A stretch of DNA of 64,000 nucleotides from positions 496,001 to 560,000 of the forward strand of contig NZ_JANQBD010000001.1 in assembly GCF_024722015.1 (NCBI RefSeq), written 5' to 3'. This document shows, piece after piece, positions 16,786 through 25,920 of the stretch (its first letter is position 1; every line of letters begins with the position of its first letter). This DNA comes from Paenibacillus radicis (ex Xue et al. 2023). GTDB taxonomy: Bacteria; Bacillota; Bacilli; Paenibacillales; NBRC-103111. The notes under the pieces were generated by a model. It did no database searches and was not told where the DNA came from. It saw only the letters and a program-made list of their open reading frames with translations. Made by a program: the position numbers and the translations under genes.

Positions 16786-17973
16786 TTAATTGATCAATGT
16801 ATAACGAACGACTACGGTTACTGACGGGACGCTGCGTGCGGCGGTAACTATTTGGCTGCCGATTTTTAAACTTCTGTTCGCGCCCGTCGCATTCACTTTA
16901 CTAATTATATCCGTAAACTCTGACTCCGCCATATGAATCCCGATGGATTTGAGCAGAACATAAGCAGAACGGACCACCGCCGGATCGGTAACATCTAAAA
17001 TTTGCAGATCACCGGCAAACTCATCGTTCTTGGTTAAAATAACGCCGACGCCTGTTCGATTCGGATGTGCTATTTTATAACCTTTGCTTGTGGACTCCAA
17101 AGTAATCCCTAGCTGAACCGCATCATTAAGCAGGTTTTGAGCTAAGACGGCCCTCGCTTCCGTGCTTGGCACGGTTGAAGGAGAATCCGGTCTTGTGGGA
17201 TTCTCGTTGCCGTTGCCATTACCATTGCCATTGCCATTGCCGTTACCGTTACCGTTATCTATGCCATTCCCGTTGTTACTGTTCGGACGGCTGGAGCCGC
17301 GGCTTGACGGAGCCCCTGGTTGGACTACCGCCGGTTCAGGAGCAGACGGCTCGGTCGGCTGTATCGCTTCTGATGCAGGCACAGGGATAACAGGCTTTAA
17401 CGTTTCCGCATAGTTTACAACATTTTGCACAAACATAACAGCCTCGGAACGGGTAAGGAAATCGTCGGACATATAGCCTTCTGCCGTCGGCGCCACCTTT
17501 CCTTGCGAGATGCCGTGCTTGACCAGGAATAATACCGCTCCGGTTTGATCCAGCTTCTGCCCCAAATAAGTAGCTATGATGTGGGCAACCTGCCCGCGGT
17601 GAATCCGTGCATTTCGACCGGTGTCGTTATCCGACAATGGGATTTGGTATCGGCCCGCGATTTCGTAATACGGCCCATACCAGCTTTCACCGGGATTGGA
17701 GGGGCGAATCGTTGCTGCCGCTGTTCTTAACAGCATGGCCACAAACTCCGCTTCCGTTACTTCATTGCCCGGTCTGAATGTTTGATCCTCATAGCCGGAT
17801 ACAATCTTGTTCTCAATCGCCCAGCCGACGGCCTTCTCATACCATGCGCCCTTTTCCAGATCCGTAAACGCAGCATCCGCAAAGGCAGAACCGCAAGCTG
17901 AGGCGAAAACAGCAATAGTCAAGAGCCATTTAACGGCAGTTCCATGCTTCGTTCGGTTTAAACACAATCCCAT
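16786..17973 (-). CDS. Exported SLH-domain protein with Asn-Gly linker
   Basis: This 395-residue protein has a signal peptide (WLLTIAVFASACGSAFA), then two to three S-layer homology units: FTDLEKGAWYEKAVGWAIENKI...FRPGNEVTEAEF, then WYGPYYEIAG..., then GYMSDDFLTRSEAVMFV. A Pro-rich spacer and an (Asn-Gly)n stretch follow, then a unique C-terminal domain of about 120 residues. SLH domains attach proteins to pyruvylated wall polymers, so the C-terminal domain is displayed on the cell surface. The start chosen is the ATG ending at 17973, six bases after AAGGAG. It lies just downstream of the GH44 gene on the same strand (35-base gap) and may be cotranscribed with it. The C-terminal domain is unknown. 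Confidence 0.88.
   Translation of the reverse strand: MGLCLNRTKHGTAVKWLLTIAVFASACGSAFADAAFTDLEKGAWYEKAVGWAIENKIVSGYEDQTFRPGNEVTEAEFVAMLLRTAAATIRPSNPGESWYGPYYEIAGRYQIPLSDNDTGRNARIHRGQVAHIIATYLGQKLDQTGAVLFLVKHGISQGKVAPTAEGYMSDDFLTRSEAVMFVQNVVNYAETLKPVIPVPASEAIQPTEPSAPEPAVVQPGAPSSRGSSRPNSNNGNGIDNGNGNGNGNGNGNGNGNENPTRPDSPSTVPSTEARAVLAQNLLNDAVQLGITLESTSKGYKIAHPNRTGVGVILTKNDEFAGDLQILDVTDPAVVRSAYVLLKSIGIHMAESEFTDIISKVNATGANRSLKIGSQIVTAARSVPSVTVVVRYTLIN
17206..17281. repeat. Hexanucleotide repeat encoding the Asn-Gly linker
   Basis: Repeats of the six-base pattern GGNAAY (minus strand) encode alternating Gly and Asn within the SLH protein. In-frame expansion or contraction here would change only linker length. 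Confidence 0.85.
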
Positions 17974-18008
17974 AGCAATCTCCTTATGAACATGTATTGC
18001 CTTCCAAG

Positions 18009-21000
18009 TTACGGAGAGCACACAATTAATGTGGCGGATCTTTCTGGAACATCAATGATGAAGCTGTCTTCCAGCTGTAAAGCGCCAACCCGTCCCAGAC
18101 GGTGTCCAGCGTCAAACCGGTATACCTCTCCTTGCCGTAATGATGTCCCCGTTATGTTAATACTGGCCTTCTTAGGAAGAGTATCCTTGTTAAATAACAG
18201 GATATAAACCTTCCCGTCTGCCCCGTGAATCGAGTACGCACCCAGCATGTCCGCATTCGTGCTGACCGTTTTAACGCTGTCCCCGTTGATCCGGCTTCCT
18301 TTACCGTCATAGTCGAGAAACAGCTTAAACGCATCCTCCACCGACGTATTTGCCAAAGGCTGGCCCCAACGCGTTGCCAAATCCACACCCTCGCGGCCGA
18401 AGATGGCCATTGCTTCCGCCTGTGCCAAGCCGCTGCTGATGCCTTTACCGTTGCCGAAGTTGTATTCGGTAATGGCCAGCTTCGTTCCGGGAGCCGTCTT
18501 ACTGATCATTTCCTTCATCCGGGGAATGAGATTAACCGGCTCGCCGATCCATGAGGAGCTATCTTTGAATTTCGGATCGTACAGAGCCTTCAAAGATTTT
18601 AACCTCCGTGCCGCGATCGAATTAGACTCGTCTGTAGATAAAGCTACGCCTGCTTCCGTCGGATAATAATGAATATCCAAATAGTCGAGAAGACGGGTGC
18701 CTGTCCGGTCTTCGTACGCTTTTACTTTGGACAAGTACCACTCCAGGAAAGGCTTGCCGTCATGAGCTTGCATATCAGGACCCGGTGAACAGCCGTCTGA
18801 TGCCGAATAGAAATAAGCACACCAGCCCCAGACAACCGGACCGAATATTTTCCCTGAGGGATCCTTTTCTTTAATCGCTTGGCCATAAGCTTGCGTATAA
18901 CCCCATACCTCATCGTAAGTCGTCATCTGTGGATGCACATCGCGGTGAGTGTAAGGCCACAGCATCGGTTCATTATCAAGCGCATAATAATTAACTTTAT
19001 TGCCTACGCGGCTTTGAATATGGCCGATCCAACGGCTGACAAATTCGGGTCCGATTTCTTTGGAGGTGTCCTTCGGATCATTGCCCTTCACATATTGGCC
19101 GTTGGTCTTCACTCCGTTGCCGGCATCAGGGTTGCACCACCACTCTCCCCAAGCGCATTCAGTTTGCTGTTGGGAGCCGTATTTTTTCACCGAAAAGCCG
19201 ACATCGACCTTTCGCTCTTTAGGCGTCCAACCGATCGTAGGTACGGTTAACAGCACTTTGCCTCCGTTGCTTAACGTTTGATCGATCAGTTGATCCGTCC
19301 TCGAGCCGTTAGGAAGCTGAGTGTTCGGGCTGTTCTCTTTCGGCAGGTTCATAAAGAACCAATCCGATGCGTGATTCTGGACATTTAATTCCCAATTGTA
19401 GCGGGTTGTAGAATTCCCGCCCCATCGGACAACCGGATACTTGGAGAAAGGCGACATGTCCTTCGGTTCAATTTCTTCAAAGTTAACGCCATAAATATCT
19501 GGATTTACAGGCTTGCGGTTCGCATTCGTATCAATCTGTATACTGACCTCATTAACGGGAGGCTTCGGATTCTGAACTCTGTCTTTATACCGGAGCAGCT
19601 TAACATCATCTATATAAACCGGCTCCTGCTCCTTCCAATCCCATGCCTGGAATACGAGCGAGTCGAAATAACCTTCGGTAATGCCCAAATCCGCCAAGCG
19701 TACCGTAACTTTATTCCATTTTCCCGCTTCAATGCCACGTGGCATAATATCATTCAGTACGACGGACCCCAGTATGCTGTTCATATCCTGTACGACGAAA
19801 CGAATTTTTTGCCTGCCGTCATCCCCGCCGTGAATATAAAATTCAAACCCGTAATAGTCTTTTACTTCGTAATCCTCGTCATGATCCAGATAGACGCCCT
19901 GCCACCATCTTGGTAAAAAGCGGATGGAACGGTTCCCGGAGTGAACCACATCGCGCTCATTGAGTTCTACGGTTCCCCAGCTCCAGTTGGCGTAATTATT
20001 TTGCAGCTCATCGTCATACACAATTTCACTGTCAACTTGAATTACATTTACTTGCAAGGATGCATTCAAGTTTTCATAGGTAGCTGTAAGTACGCTGCTC
20101 CCGGATTGCAAAGCTTTTATCGTACCGTTGTTGTCAACGACTGCAATATCCGGCCGCGTGGAAGCCCAGTACACATTAGCGGTTACTCTTTCCGTATAGC
20201 CGTTGTCATAGTTTGCTGTGAGCAGAGACGGCTCTGAATTGCCCGCATACATCTGAATCGACGGAACGGGAAATACGATCTCCTTGACCTTAGGCTGCAG
20301 GTAGGTTTCCTTGATAAACTTAATATCATCCAAATACAGCTTGCTTTGCTGCCCTGGCAGCCGGCCTTTGAATACGATACCGTCCATAAGCCCGTTAGGC
20401 AAATTAAGCTCACTTAGAGGTACCGAAATCTTTTGCCAAACATTCGCTGCAACCAAGCTATCAGGCAAGTAATCATTCACATGCTGCGTACGCAATGGAA
20501 CACCGCCCGCTTGAATTACCATATCCAGCTGCTGTCCGCCGCTGGTGCCACCATGTATCCAAAACTCCAATGTTGTAAATTCGTTCGTATTAAGCACCCT
20601 GTCCTTATACAGGTACAGGCCTTCCCATTCATCCGGAATTAACGAGACCGAATAAACTCCGCTGTGAACGGTTGTTGAATCATTCAGCTTACTGATCAGC
20701 GGTGAGCCAAAATGAAGAAAGCCCTGGTTCAACGCATCGTCATATACAACCGTTTGTTCCTTTACCGGCACGGGCGGCTTATTGGACACCGGAATTTTGG
20801 AATAAAAGACTCTCACATCATCCAAATATACATCCCCTTGACGTGTGTGACTTTGATCCATAAGCACGATCCCATCATAGACGCCGTTAGGAATTTTGAG
20901 CTGGGTGAGGTCCAATTGAACCTTTTGCCAAACCCCGGCTGTGACCCGGCCATCCGGTAAATAAGCCGCCAAATCCAGCTTAGCGGCCTGCTCGCCGCCT

Positions 21001-21353
21001 GCTTGCACAATAAGGTTCAGCTTTTGCCCTCCTGCTTCGCCTCCATGGATCCAAAATTCGAGCGTGTTATACTCGGAAACAAGAAACGGATTTGCGCTGT
21101 ACAGGTAAAGCGCTCCGTCCATGCTTGGATTCAGTCGGATGGAACGGCTTCCGGTATGTACCGTCTTACTTTCATTTAATGCATGATCTGCCCAGCTGTG
21201 ATCGCTTATGCCTGGGGACAGAGCGTCCTTATAAATCATTTGTTCGTTAACCGCATCCGCTTTGACGCCTGTTGCTGCAAAGGACGCAAGCAAGCTCATA
21301 AATACAAGCAAAGCGACGAAACATCGGATCTTCTTCGCGTGAATAATTGCCAT
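18009..21353 (-). CDS. Modular secreted glycoside hydrolase family 44 enzyme
   Basis: This protein is about 1114 residues. It has a signal peptide ending near GVKA, carbohydrate-binding-like modules at about 38-185 and 203-350, a BIG2/Ig-like domain at about 361-440, a third module at about 446-585 and a GH44 catalytic domain at about 600-1114. Each module repeats a Y(K/D)DAL start, a W(I)HGG loop and a YLDD end. In the catalytic domain the acid/base Glu sits in YYALDNEP (about 793) and the nucleophile in AITEYNFG (about 962); NPDIYGVNFEE opens the barrel. Family members cleave beta-1,4-glucans such as cellulose and xyloglucan. The start is the ATG ending at 21353, after GGAAGG; ATG 21365 is an alternative. 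The downstream SLH gene may provide surface context. Confidence 0.9.
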   Translation of the reverse strand: MAIIHAKKIRCFVALLVFMSLLASFAATGVKADAVNEQMIYKDALSPGISDHSWADHALNESKTVHTGSRSIRLNPSMDGALYLYSANPFLVSEYNTLEFWIHGGEAGGQKLNLIVQAGGEQAAKLDLAAYLPDGRVTAGVWQKVQLDLTQLKIPNGVYDGIVLMDQSHTRQGDVYLDDVRVFYSKIPVSNKPPVPVKEQTVVYDDALNQGFLHFGSPLISKLNDSTTVHSGVYSVSLIPDEWEGLYLYKDRVLNTNEFTTLEFWIHGGTSGGQQLDMVIQAGGVPLRTQHVNDYLPDSLVAANVWQKISVPLSELNLPNGLMDGIVFKGRLPGQQSKLYLDDIKFIKETYLQPKVKEIVFPVPSIQMYAGNSEPSLLTANYDNGYTERVTANVYWASTRPDIAVVDNNGTIKALQSGSSVLTATYENLNASLQVNVIQVDSEIVYDDELQNNYANWSWGTVELNERDVVHSGNRSIRFLPRWWQGVYLDHDEDYEVKDYYGFEFYIHGGDDGRQKIRFVVQDMNSILGSVVLNDIMPRGIEAGKWNKVTVRLADLGITEGYFDSLVFQAWDWKEQEPVYIDDVKLLRYKDRVQNPKPPVNEVSIQIDTNANRKPVNPDIYGVNFEEIEPKDMSPFSKYPVVRWGGNSTTRYNWELNVQNHASDWFFMNLPKENSPNTQLPNGSRTDQLIDQTLSNGGKVLLTVPTIGWTPKERKVDVGFSVKKYGSQQQTECAWGEWWCNPDAGNGVKTNGQYVKGNDPKDTSKEIGPEFVSRWIGHIQSRVGNKVNYYALDNEPMLWPYTHRDVHPQMTTYDEVWGYTQAYGQAIKEKDPSGKIFGPVVWGWCAYFYSASDGCSPGPDMQAHDGKPFLEWYLSKVKAYEDRTGTRLLDYLDIHYYPTEAGVALSTDESNSIAARRLKSLKALYDPKFKDSSSWIGEPVNLIPRMKEMISKTAPGTKLAITEYNFGNGKGISSGLAQAEAMAIFGREGVDLATRWGQPLANTSVEDAFKLFLDYDGKGSRINGDSVKTVSTNADMLGAYSIHGADGKVYILLFNKDTLPKKASINITGTSLRQGEVYRFDAGHRLGRVGALQLEDSFIIDVPERSATLIVCSP

Positions 21354-21504
21354 CACACCTTCCATGATTCGACTTTTTTCTACATCGACATTATATAGGC
21401 AACAAGTCTTACAAAGTAGGACCAAATTGACTATGACGTAGTCATAAAAATCATCATAGAAAGCCATGCTATAGCTGGCTGATTAAACTTTCTGGCGTAC
21501 ACAC

Positions 21505-21552
21505 AAAAAAGCTAAGTCAATCCGCACAGTGGATATCTGACTTAGCTTTTTT
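21505..21552. terminator. Bidirectional terminator upstream of the GH44 gene
   Basis: AAAAAAGCTAAGTCA and TGACTTAGCTTTTTT pair around an 18-base loop. It ends the 21618-24101 gene, which is transcribed toward it. Confidence 0.92.
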
Positions 21553-21617
21553 GTCGGTTGCTCGGCTGCCTTCGCTGTTAGGCACATTATTCCAAGCCAA
21601 AAATATCGTTACAACGC

Positions 21618-24101
21618 TTAAGGACTATACAGTTTCCAAGCCCAATCTCCGTCATGCACAAATTTTTTCTTAACCCGCGCCAGCAGCATATCCTGTTTAT
21701 CAGAAACTGTATCCGCTGCCCTCTCCTGCCAGGTTACTTGCATTTGAAGTTTTTTGCTCCCAATATTTATGTAATCTATTGATTTTCCCTCATCAGCTGA
21801 AAGTAATACATAAACCCAATCCCCATCTGCCAGAGTGCCATGATAGGATGTGCCCCGATGCTCTTCAATCCACCGGCTGACCGAGGAGGAGAGATGGCTG
21901 TCACCACGCTGAAGCCGCTCATAGTAAACTGTGGATATGGGCTCATACGGTCCGTACAAGGATGTAGCCCTCTTGCTTTCCTTGGCTGCCAGCTGTTCCA
22001 ATAACTCCATGGCTTTCTTCACCTGATCCCCATCCGGGTAACGCAGCTCAACCTGCTCCAGCCATTGCTTATCTTGAGTATGAGCATATAACAGCAGCAG
22101 CGCATCGTCCGCAAGCTCGGACTCAGGAAAGCTTTCGACCAGCTGTTTGGCATAAGCGGCAGCCTTCTCATTCAGTTGGGAGCTCGTCAAATAATACGAT
22201 GCCTCCTCCCCATAATACGTCAGCTTGCTATAGCTAAGCGCCGTTGAATACAACGTCTTGGCGGCCGTCTGTTCGCCAGCTTCCTGAATATCGATTGCCT
22301 TAAACTGATCGATCGCTTGTATCAGATGATTAAACCGGCCGATGTAACGGTCCAGAGGTTCATAATAGTCCATTTCTTTAATATGGCCGAACCAGAAAAA
22401 GCTTTGACGTGTCTCTCGCCATAGGTGGTTATAATACATCAGCGGTTCCCTGTAGATCATCGCTGCCAACGCATACTGCCGGTCTGCTTTCTCCGCGCCT
22501 GCCGCCTGCTCTGCCTCTTCCGTCAGCTTCGCAGCACGTTCCGTCAATTGAAGCTGAGCATTAATTCGCTCCCAGAACGGATATCGCTCCTCCGGGTAAA
22601 TGACCTCCGCATTATCTGTCCGATTAACGGCATAAGCCTCTGCAAAAATATCTTTCCCTCCGTATGTATCAATAAGAGCATGCAGCGCTGACGCTGCTTC
22701 CCGATACTTCCTTGCCCGTATGTACTCAACTGCCTGCGAATAGTCAATCCATGGCTTCATCCAAGACGGAAGCCTCTTTGTATTTACAGCACCTAGAGCA
22801 TCCGATGACATTTCAACATCAAGTACAAAGATCAGCATGCCTCTGGCATCGTAAGTAAGATCCCTATCTCCCAAATGAACCGCTTCATTCATCCAATAGA
22901 GCGCATTCTCGCCATCTCCTGCAAGCTGATAGCAGCGTGCCAGACGATATGCGGCATCATCAGCCGCCGGATGCTTGGGATACTGCTGCAGAAAGCCTTG
23001 CCACTGAGCTGCAGCTTGAACAGGCTGTGCATAATCATTTCCTTCCGAGCTGTACCACTGATCATCCAGACCGTAGAAATAGGGCTTCCCGCGGATCTTT
23101 TCATAGAGACGAATTCCGGCGGACAGTTCTCCGTCAGGGTATAGCTCTGCGAGCACCTTCTCCACTCTTCCATTCAAGGGCAGCATAAACCCGCCGCTAG
23201 TCCCGCTTTGATACAATCTTTCCGCTGCTGCTCGGTCTCCTTGATGCAGCACAAGCTCCTGATCAATCATTTGTTCAATCGATACGTCCTTCGTGGCAGC
23301 GGCCAGCTGCTTCAACCATTTCGAGGTTTCCTCATCGTAGTTTCGAATACTGACCAGAGCAGATATGACTGATTGCATCTGGGCTGGAGAAAGCTCATTG
23401 CGATCATAAATTCGTTTCAAATAGTTGGTGCTGCCGGAATAAATTAAATAATCAATAATGCCGTCATACTGCGGCTTACCTTTATAAGCGGCGAGCCATC
23501 TATCATACTTACTTTCGTCCAGCCAGCCTTTGTACTGCAGGATACTCAGCAGTACTTGAGTCCCGCGGCGATCGGCTGAATCCAACTGCTGCAGCAGCCT
23601 ATCCTTCTGACCATCCTGCAAGGCTTCGGCGACAAAACGGACATACAGCTCACTCTCATACATGTCGACTGGATAGTCCCGGGTCCAGTCCAGAAGTGCA
23701 TTCAGAAGCCGAGTGTCTTTCCATGGCAGCGAAGCTTCAGCCCAAAACCGCCAATCGGACGATAAATCTGTATGCTCCTTTGATCGGTTAGTCTCCGCTC
23801 CCATCGGTTCTAAGGATAGCTGCTTCAGAGCGATGGGGATTAACTGTTCTTTTCCCTCTGCTAATTGTTCCAGAAGGTCAGGTGGAATCGCATGATTGCT
23901 CTCGAATGCCTGCTTAGCCTCATTTACCGATCTAGCCAATTGCTGCGACAAATTGGATGCCTCGCTATTTTCCATAGCATAAATACTCGCCGCGGGCTGT
24001 GCTGCATCAGTTAAGCTAATAACCGAAACCGCCGCTGCTACTGTCCATATGCAGAGGCCGAGAGCTAGCTTCGGTTTTTTCCTATTCTTCTTGTTCGTCA
24101 T
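21618..24101 (-). CDS. Large exported TPR-like protein of unknown function
   Basis: This 827-residue protein has a Lys-rich start and a hydrophobic segment (LALGLCIWTVAAAVSVIS), so it is probably exported or membrane-anchored. The rest is almost entirely helical. It contains TPR-like units such as HPAADDAAYRLARCYQLAGDGENALYWMNEAV, YREAASALHALIDTYGGKDIFAEAYAV and SQLNEKAAAYAKQLVESFPESELADDALLLLYAH, which resemble the YfiO/YbgF class of envelope repeat proteins. The last 130 residues look like a separate beta-rich domain. I do not recognise an enzymatic motif. It is monocistronic and ends in a strong terminator. A role as an envelope scaffold is only inferred from the repeats. Confidence 0.78.
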   Translation of the reverse strand: MTNKKNRKKPKLALGLCIWTVAAAVSVISLTDAAQPAASIYAMENSEASNLSQQLARSVNEAKQAFESNHAIPPDLLEQLAEGKEQLIPIALKQLSLEPMGAETNRSKEHTDLSSDWRFWAEASLPWKDTRLLNALLDWTRDYPVDMYESELYVRFVAEALQDGQKDRLLQQLDSADRRGTQVLLSILQYKGWLDESKYDRWLAAYKGKPQYDGIIDYLIYSGSTNYLKRIYDRNELSPAQMQSVISALVSIRNYDEETSKWLKQLAAATKDVSIEQMIDQELVLHQGDRAAAERLYQSGTSGGFMLPLNGRVEKVLAELYPDGELSAGIRLYEKIRGKPYFYGLDDQWYSSEGNDYAQPVQAAAQWQGFLQQYPKHPAADDAAYRLARCYQLAGDGENALYWMNEAVHLGDRDLTYDARGMLIFVLDVEMSSDALGAVNTKRLPSWMKPWIDYSQAVEYIRARKYREAASALHALIDTYGGKDIFAEAYAVNRTDNAEVIYPEERYPFWERINAQLQLTERAAKLTEEAEQAAGAEKADRQYALAAMIYREPLMYYNHLWRETRQSFFWFGHIKEMDYYEPLDRYIGRFNHLIQAIDQFKAIDIQEAGEQTAAKTLYSTALSYSKLTYYGEEASYYLTSSQLNEKAAAYAKQLVESFPESELADDALLLLYAHTQDKQWLEQVELRYPDGDQVKKAMELLEQLAAKESKRATSLYGPYEPISTVYYERLQRGDSHLSSSVSRWIEEHRGTSYHGTLADGDWVYVLLSADEGKSIDYINIGSKKLQMQVTWQERAADTVSDKQDMLLARVKKKFVHDGDWAWKLYSP

Positions 24102-24174
24102 CTTCTACACCTTCTCATCTTCATTCCAATTCCATATAGAATAAGACGATGAGCCGCTGGGAAAAGTTGCTATT

Positions 24175-24914
24175 CTACAACGTTTGACCGCTGTCTACGG
24201 TTATGATTTGGCCTGTCATTGATTCTTGCTCCAAAACCGAGCAGATAAGCTTGGCAATATCATCAGGTGCTGCAATTCGCTGAAGCAGCAAATTACGGGT
24301 AGCTTCTCCATTTGTTCTTCCTTCCCCGCCCACCAGCGTGTAGCTACGGCTCCAGGAGCAACGCTGCTAACCCTGATTTCCGGCGCCAAAGCACGTGCCA
24401 ACGATTTAGTAAGACCATGCACAGCCGCTTTGGATACAGCGTATGGAAGTGAGGAGCCTGACCCTGACAATCCAGCAATGCTGCCGACATTGACAATGGC
24501 ACCTTGCTTATTCTTCTTCATCCAGGGAGCAACGGCTCGGGCACAGTAGAACATTCCTTTGACATTAACAGCATAAAGCTCATCCCATACATCCTCCGTT
24601 GCTGCATCCAGATCGTCTAAAGGAATATGTCGAGTGATACTGGCATTATTGACGAGCAGATCGATTGTCCCGAATTGTCGCACTATCGTATGGACCATTT
24701 CCCTGACTTCACTATCCTGAGATACATCGGCTCGTATCGCTATTGCGCTTCCTCCTTCGTTAATAATCCATTCCACCGTTTCATCGGCATCGGCTTTGGA
24801 GCGTGAATAGTTCACCGCAACGGACGCGCCCCGTTTTGCCAATGCTATACAGGTTGCCCTGCCAATCCCTGTCCCGCCGCCAGTGACGAGAGCCACTTTG
24901 TTTTTTAGGTCCAT
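24175..24914 (-). pseudogene. Short-chain dehydrogenase gene with a C-terminal frameshift
   Basis: The minus-strand frame from 24914 encodes a classical SDR: TGGGTGIGR (cofactor glycine loop), NNAS, the catalytic Ser of VNVGSIAG and the YAVSK tyrosine-lysine pair. After EEQMEK (near 24303) it falls into a non-family tail ending at 24216. In the adjacent frame the family's ending continues at once: ATRNLLLQRIAAPDDIAK..., then SMTGQIITVDSGQTL with a stop at 24175-24177. A single missing base explains this. The core enzyme could still fold, but the C-terminal substrate and dimer region is replaced. It is either a recent mutation or a sequencing error. The LysR-type gene diverges from it. Confidence 0.85.
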
Positions 24915-24949
24915 GAGAGATCACTCCTTATCGGTTTTAATATTTTTAG

Positions 24950-24978
24950 TTTATAGGGCTATATCCATTTTGTATAAT
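24950..24978 (+). promoter_or_regulatory. Putative promoter of the LysR-family gene
   Basis: TTTATA (24950-24955) and a perfect TATAAT (24973-24978) have 17-base spacing. The start codon lies about 60 bases downstream. Confidence 0.55.
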
Positions 24979-24998
24979 TGAATTAATGAAACCTTCTA

Positions 24999-25013
24999 TT
25001 CAAAAATATTGAA
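24999..25013. promoter_or_regulatory. Dyad TTCAA-AAATA-TTGAA, likely LysR-type operator
   Basis: A perfect 5-5-5 palindrome in the divergent SDR/LysR intergenic region has the size and symmetry of a LysR-family T-N11-A box. It lies just downstream of the inferred lysR start point, a position that fits autorepression and control of the divergent gene. Confidence 0.55.
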
Positions 25014-25038
25014 CTAAAGTTCGGAGCTGAGAGGTTAA

Positions 25039-25920
25039 ATGGATCTTAAAACATTAAAAACATTCCAAACGATTGTGACATACGGAAGCTTTATCCGTGC
25101 TGCGGAGGAAATGAACTATGCTCAATCCACTGTCACCATGCAAATCCAAAAACTGGAGTCTGACTTGGGAGTTCAATTGATAGAACGCGGAAAAAAAATT
25201 CAGCTGACTGAAGCCGGCAGACTTTTTCATGAGAGAAGCTTGCATATTGTTAAGGATCTGGAGCAATTGCAAAACACCATGTCGGATATGCAGCTTGGTG
25301 AAGCAGGCAATATTCGTCTAGGGGTGACAGAGCCCAACGCGAGTTATCGATTGCCTTCTGTATTAGCAAGCTTTCTAAATTATTATCCGAAAATTCGTAT
25401 AGCCGTAGACATCGCTAACACACCTGCCTTGAGTGAGCGGCTACTTCGCGGGGAGCTTGACTTGGCTCTGTGTTCGGCACCGGAGATTGAATCGGGGCTT
25501 TATTTTGAACCCTTATTTACAGAGAAATTTGTGGTTTTGATCCCTGAGCAGCACGCGTTGGCCTCTAAACCGTATCTGATACCTGAGGATATTCGAGGTC
25601 ATCGTTTGCTTATTACAGCGGCAAGCTGTCCTTACCGTAAAAAGCTTGAGATTGTATTGCAGGAATCAGGCAGAAGCCCCTTGGACACTATGGAAATTGG
25701 AAGCATGGCCGCATTAAAGTATTATGTCCAAAGTGGGCTTGGCATCGCCCTTGTTCCCGAAGTTAGCTTAAATCCAGCGCCTGCCGGCACTCTGATACGG
25801 ACTTTGAACGGCAATGCCACCGACATGCCTTGCGGTATCCTCTGCAAATCTTCAGAATACCCATTGGGGTTAGCGAGCACAAAGCTCTATCAATTTCTCA
25901 AGCAAGAGCTGCTTGGATAG
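25039..25920 (+). CDS. LysR-family transcriptional regulator
   Basis: This 293-residue protein has an N-terminal winged helix-turn-helix (FQTIVTYGSFIRAAEEMNYAQSTVTMQIQKLESDLGVQLIER) and a linker helix (SLHIVKDLEQLQNTM). A two-lobed effector domain begins at IRLGVTEPNASY and runs to LASTKLYQFLKQEL. Full family length is present and no lesion is seen. It is divergent from the SDR gene, the classic layout in which a LysR protein controls its neighbour. Its target gene is frameshifted here, so the regulator may be partly orphaned. Confidence 0.93.
   Translation: MDLKTLKTFQTIVTYGSFIRAAEEMNYAQSTVTMQIQKLESDLGVQLIERGKKIQLTEAGRLFHERSLHIVKDLEQLQNTMSDMQLGEAGNIRLGVTEPNASYRLPSVLASFLNYYPKIRIAVDIANTPALSERLLRGELDLALCSAPEIESGLYFEPLFTEKFVVLIPEQHALASKPYLIPEDIRGHRLLITAASCPYRKKLEIVLQESGRSPLDTMEIGSMAALKYYVQSGLGIALVPEVSLNPAPAGTLIRTLNGNATDMPCGILCKSSEYPLGLASTKLYQFLKQELLG

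Noticed and set aside
17206..17281. Repeat block as a CRISPR array
   Set aside because: The period is six bases with no spacers, and it is in frame with an Asn-Gly linker.
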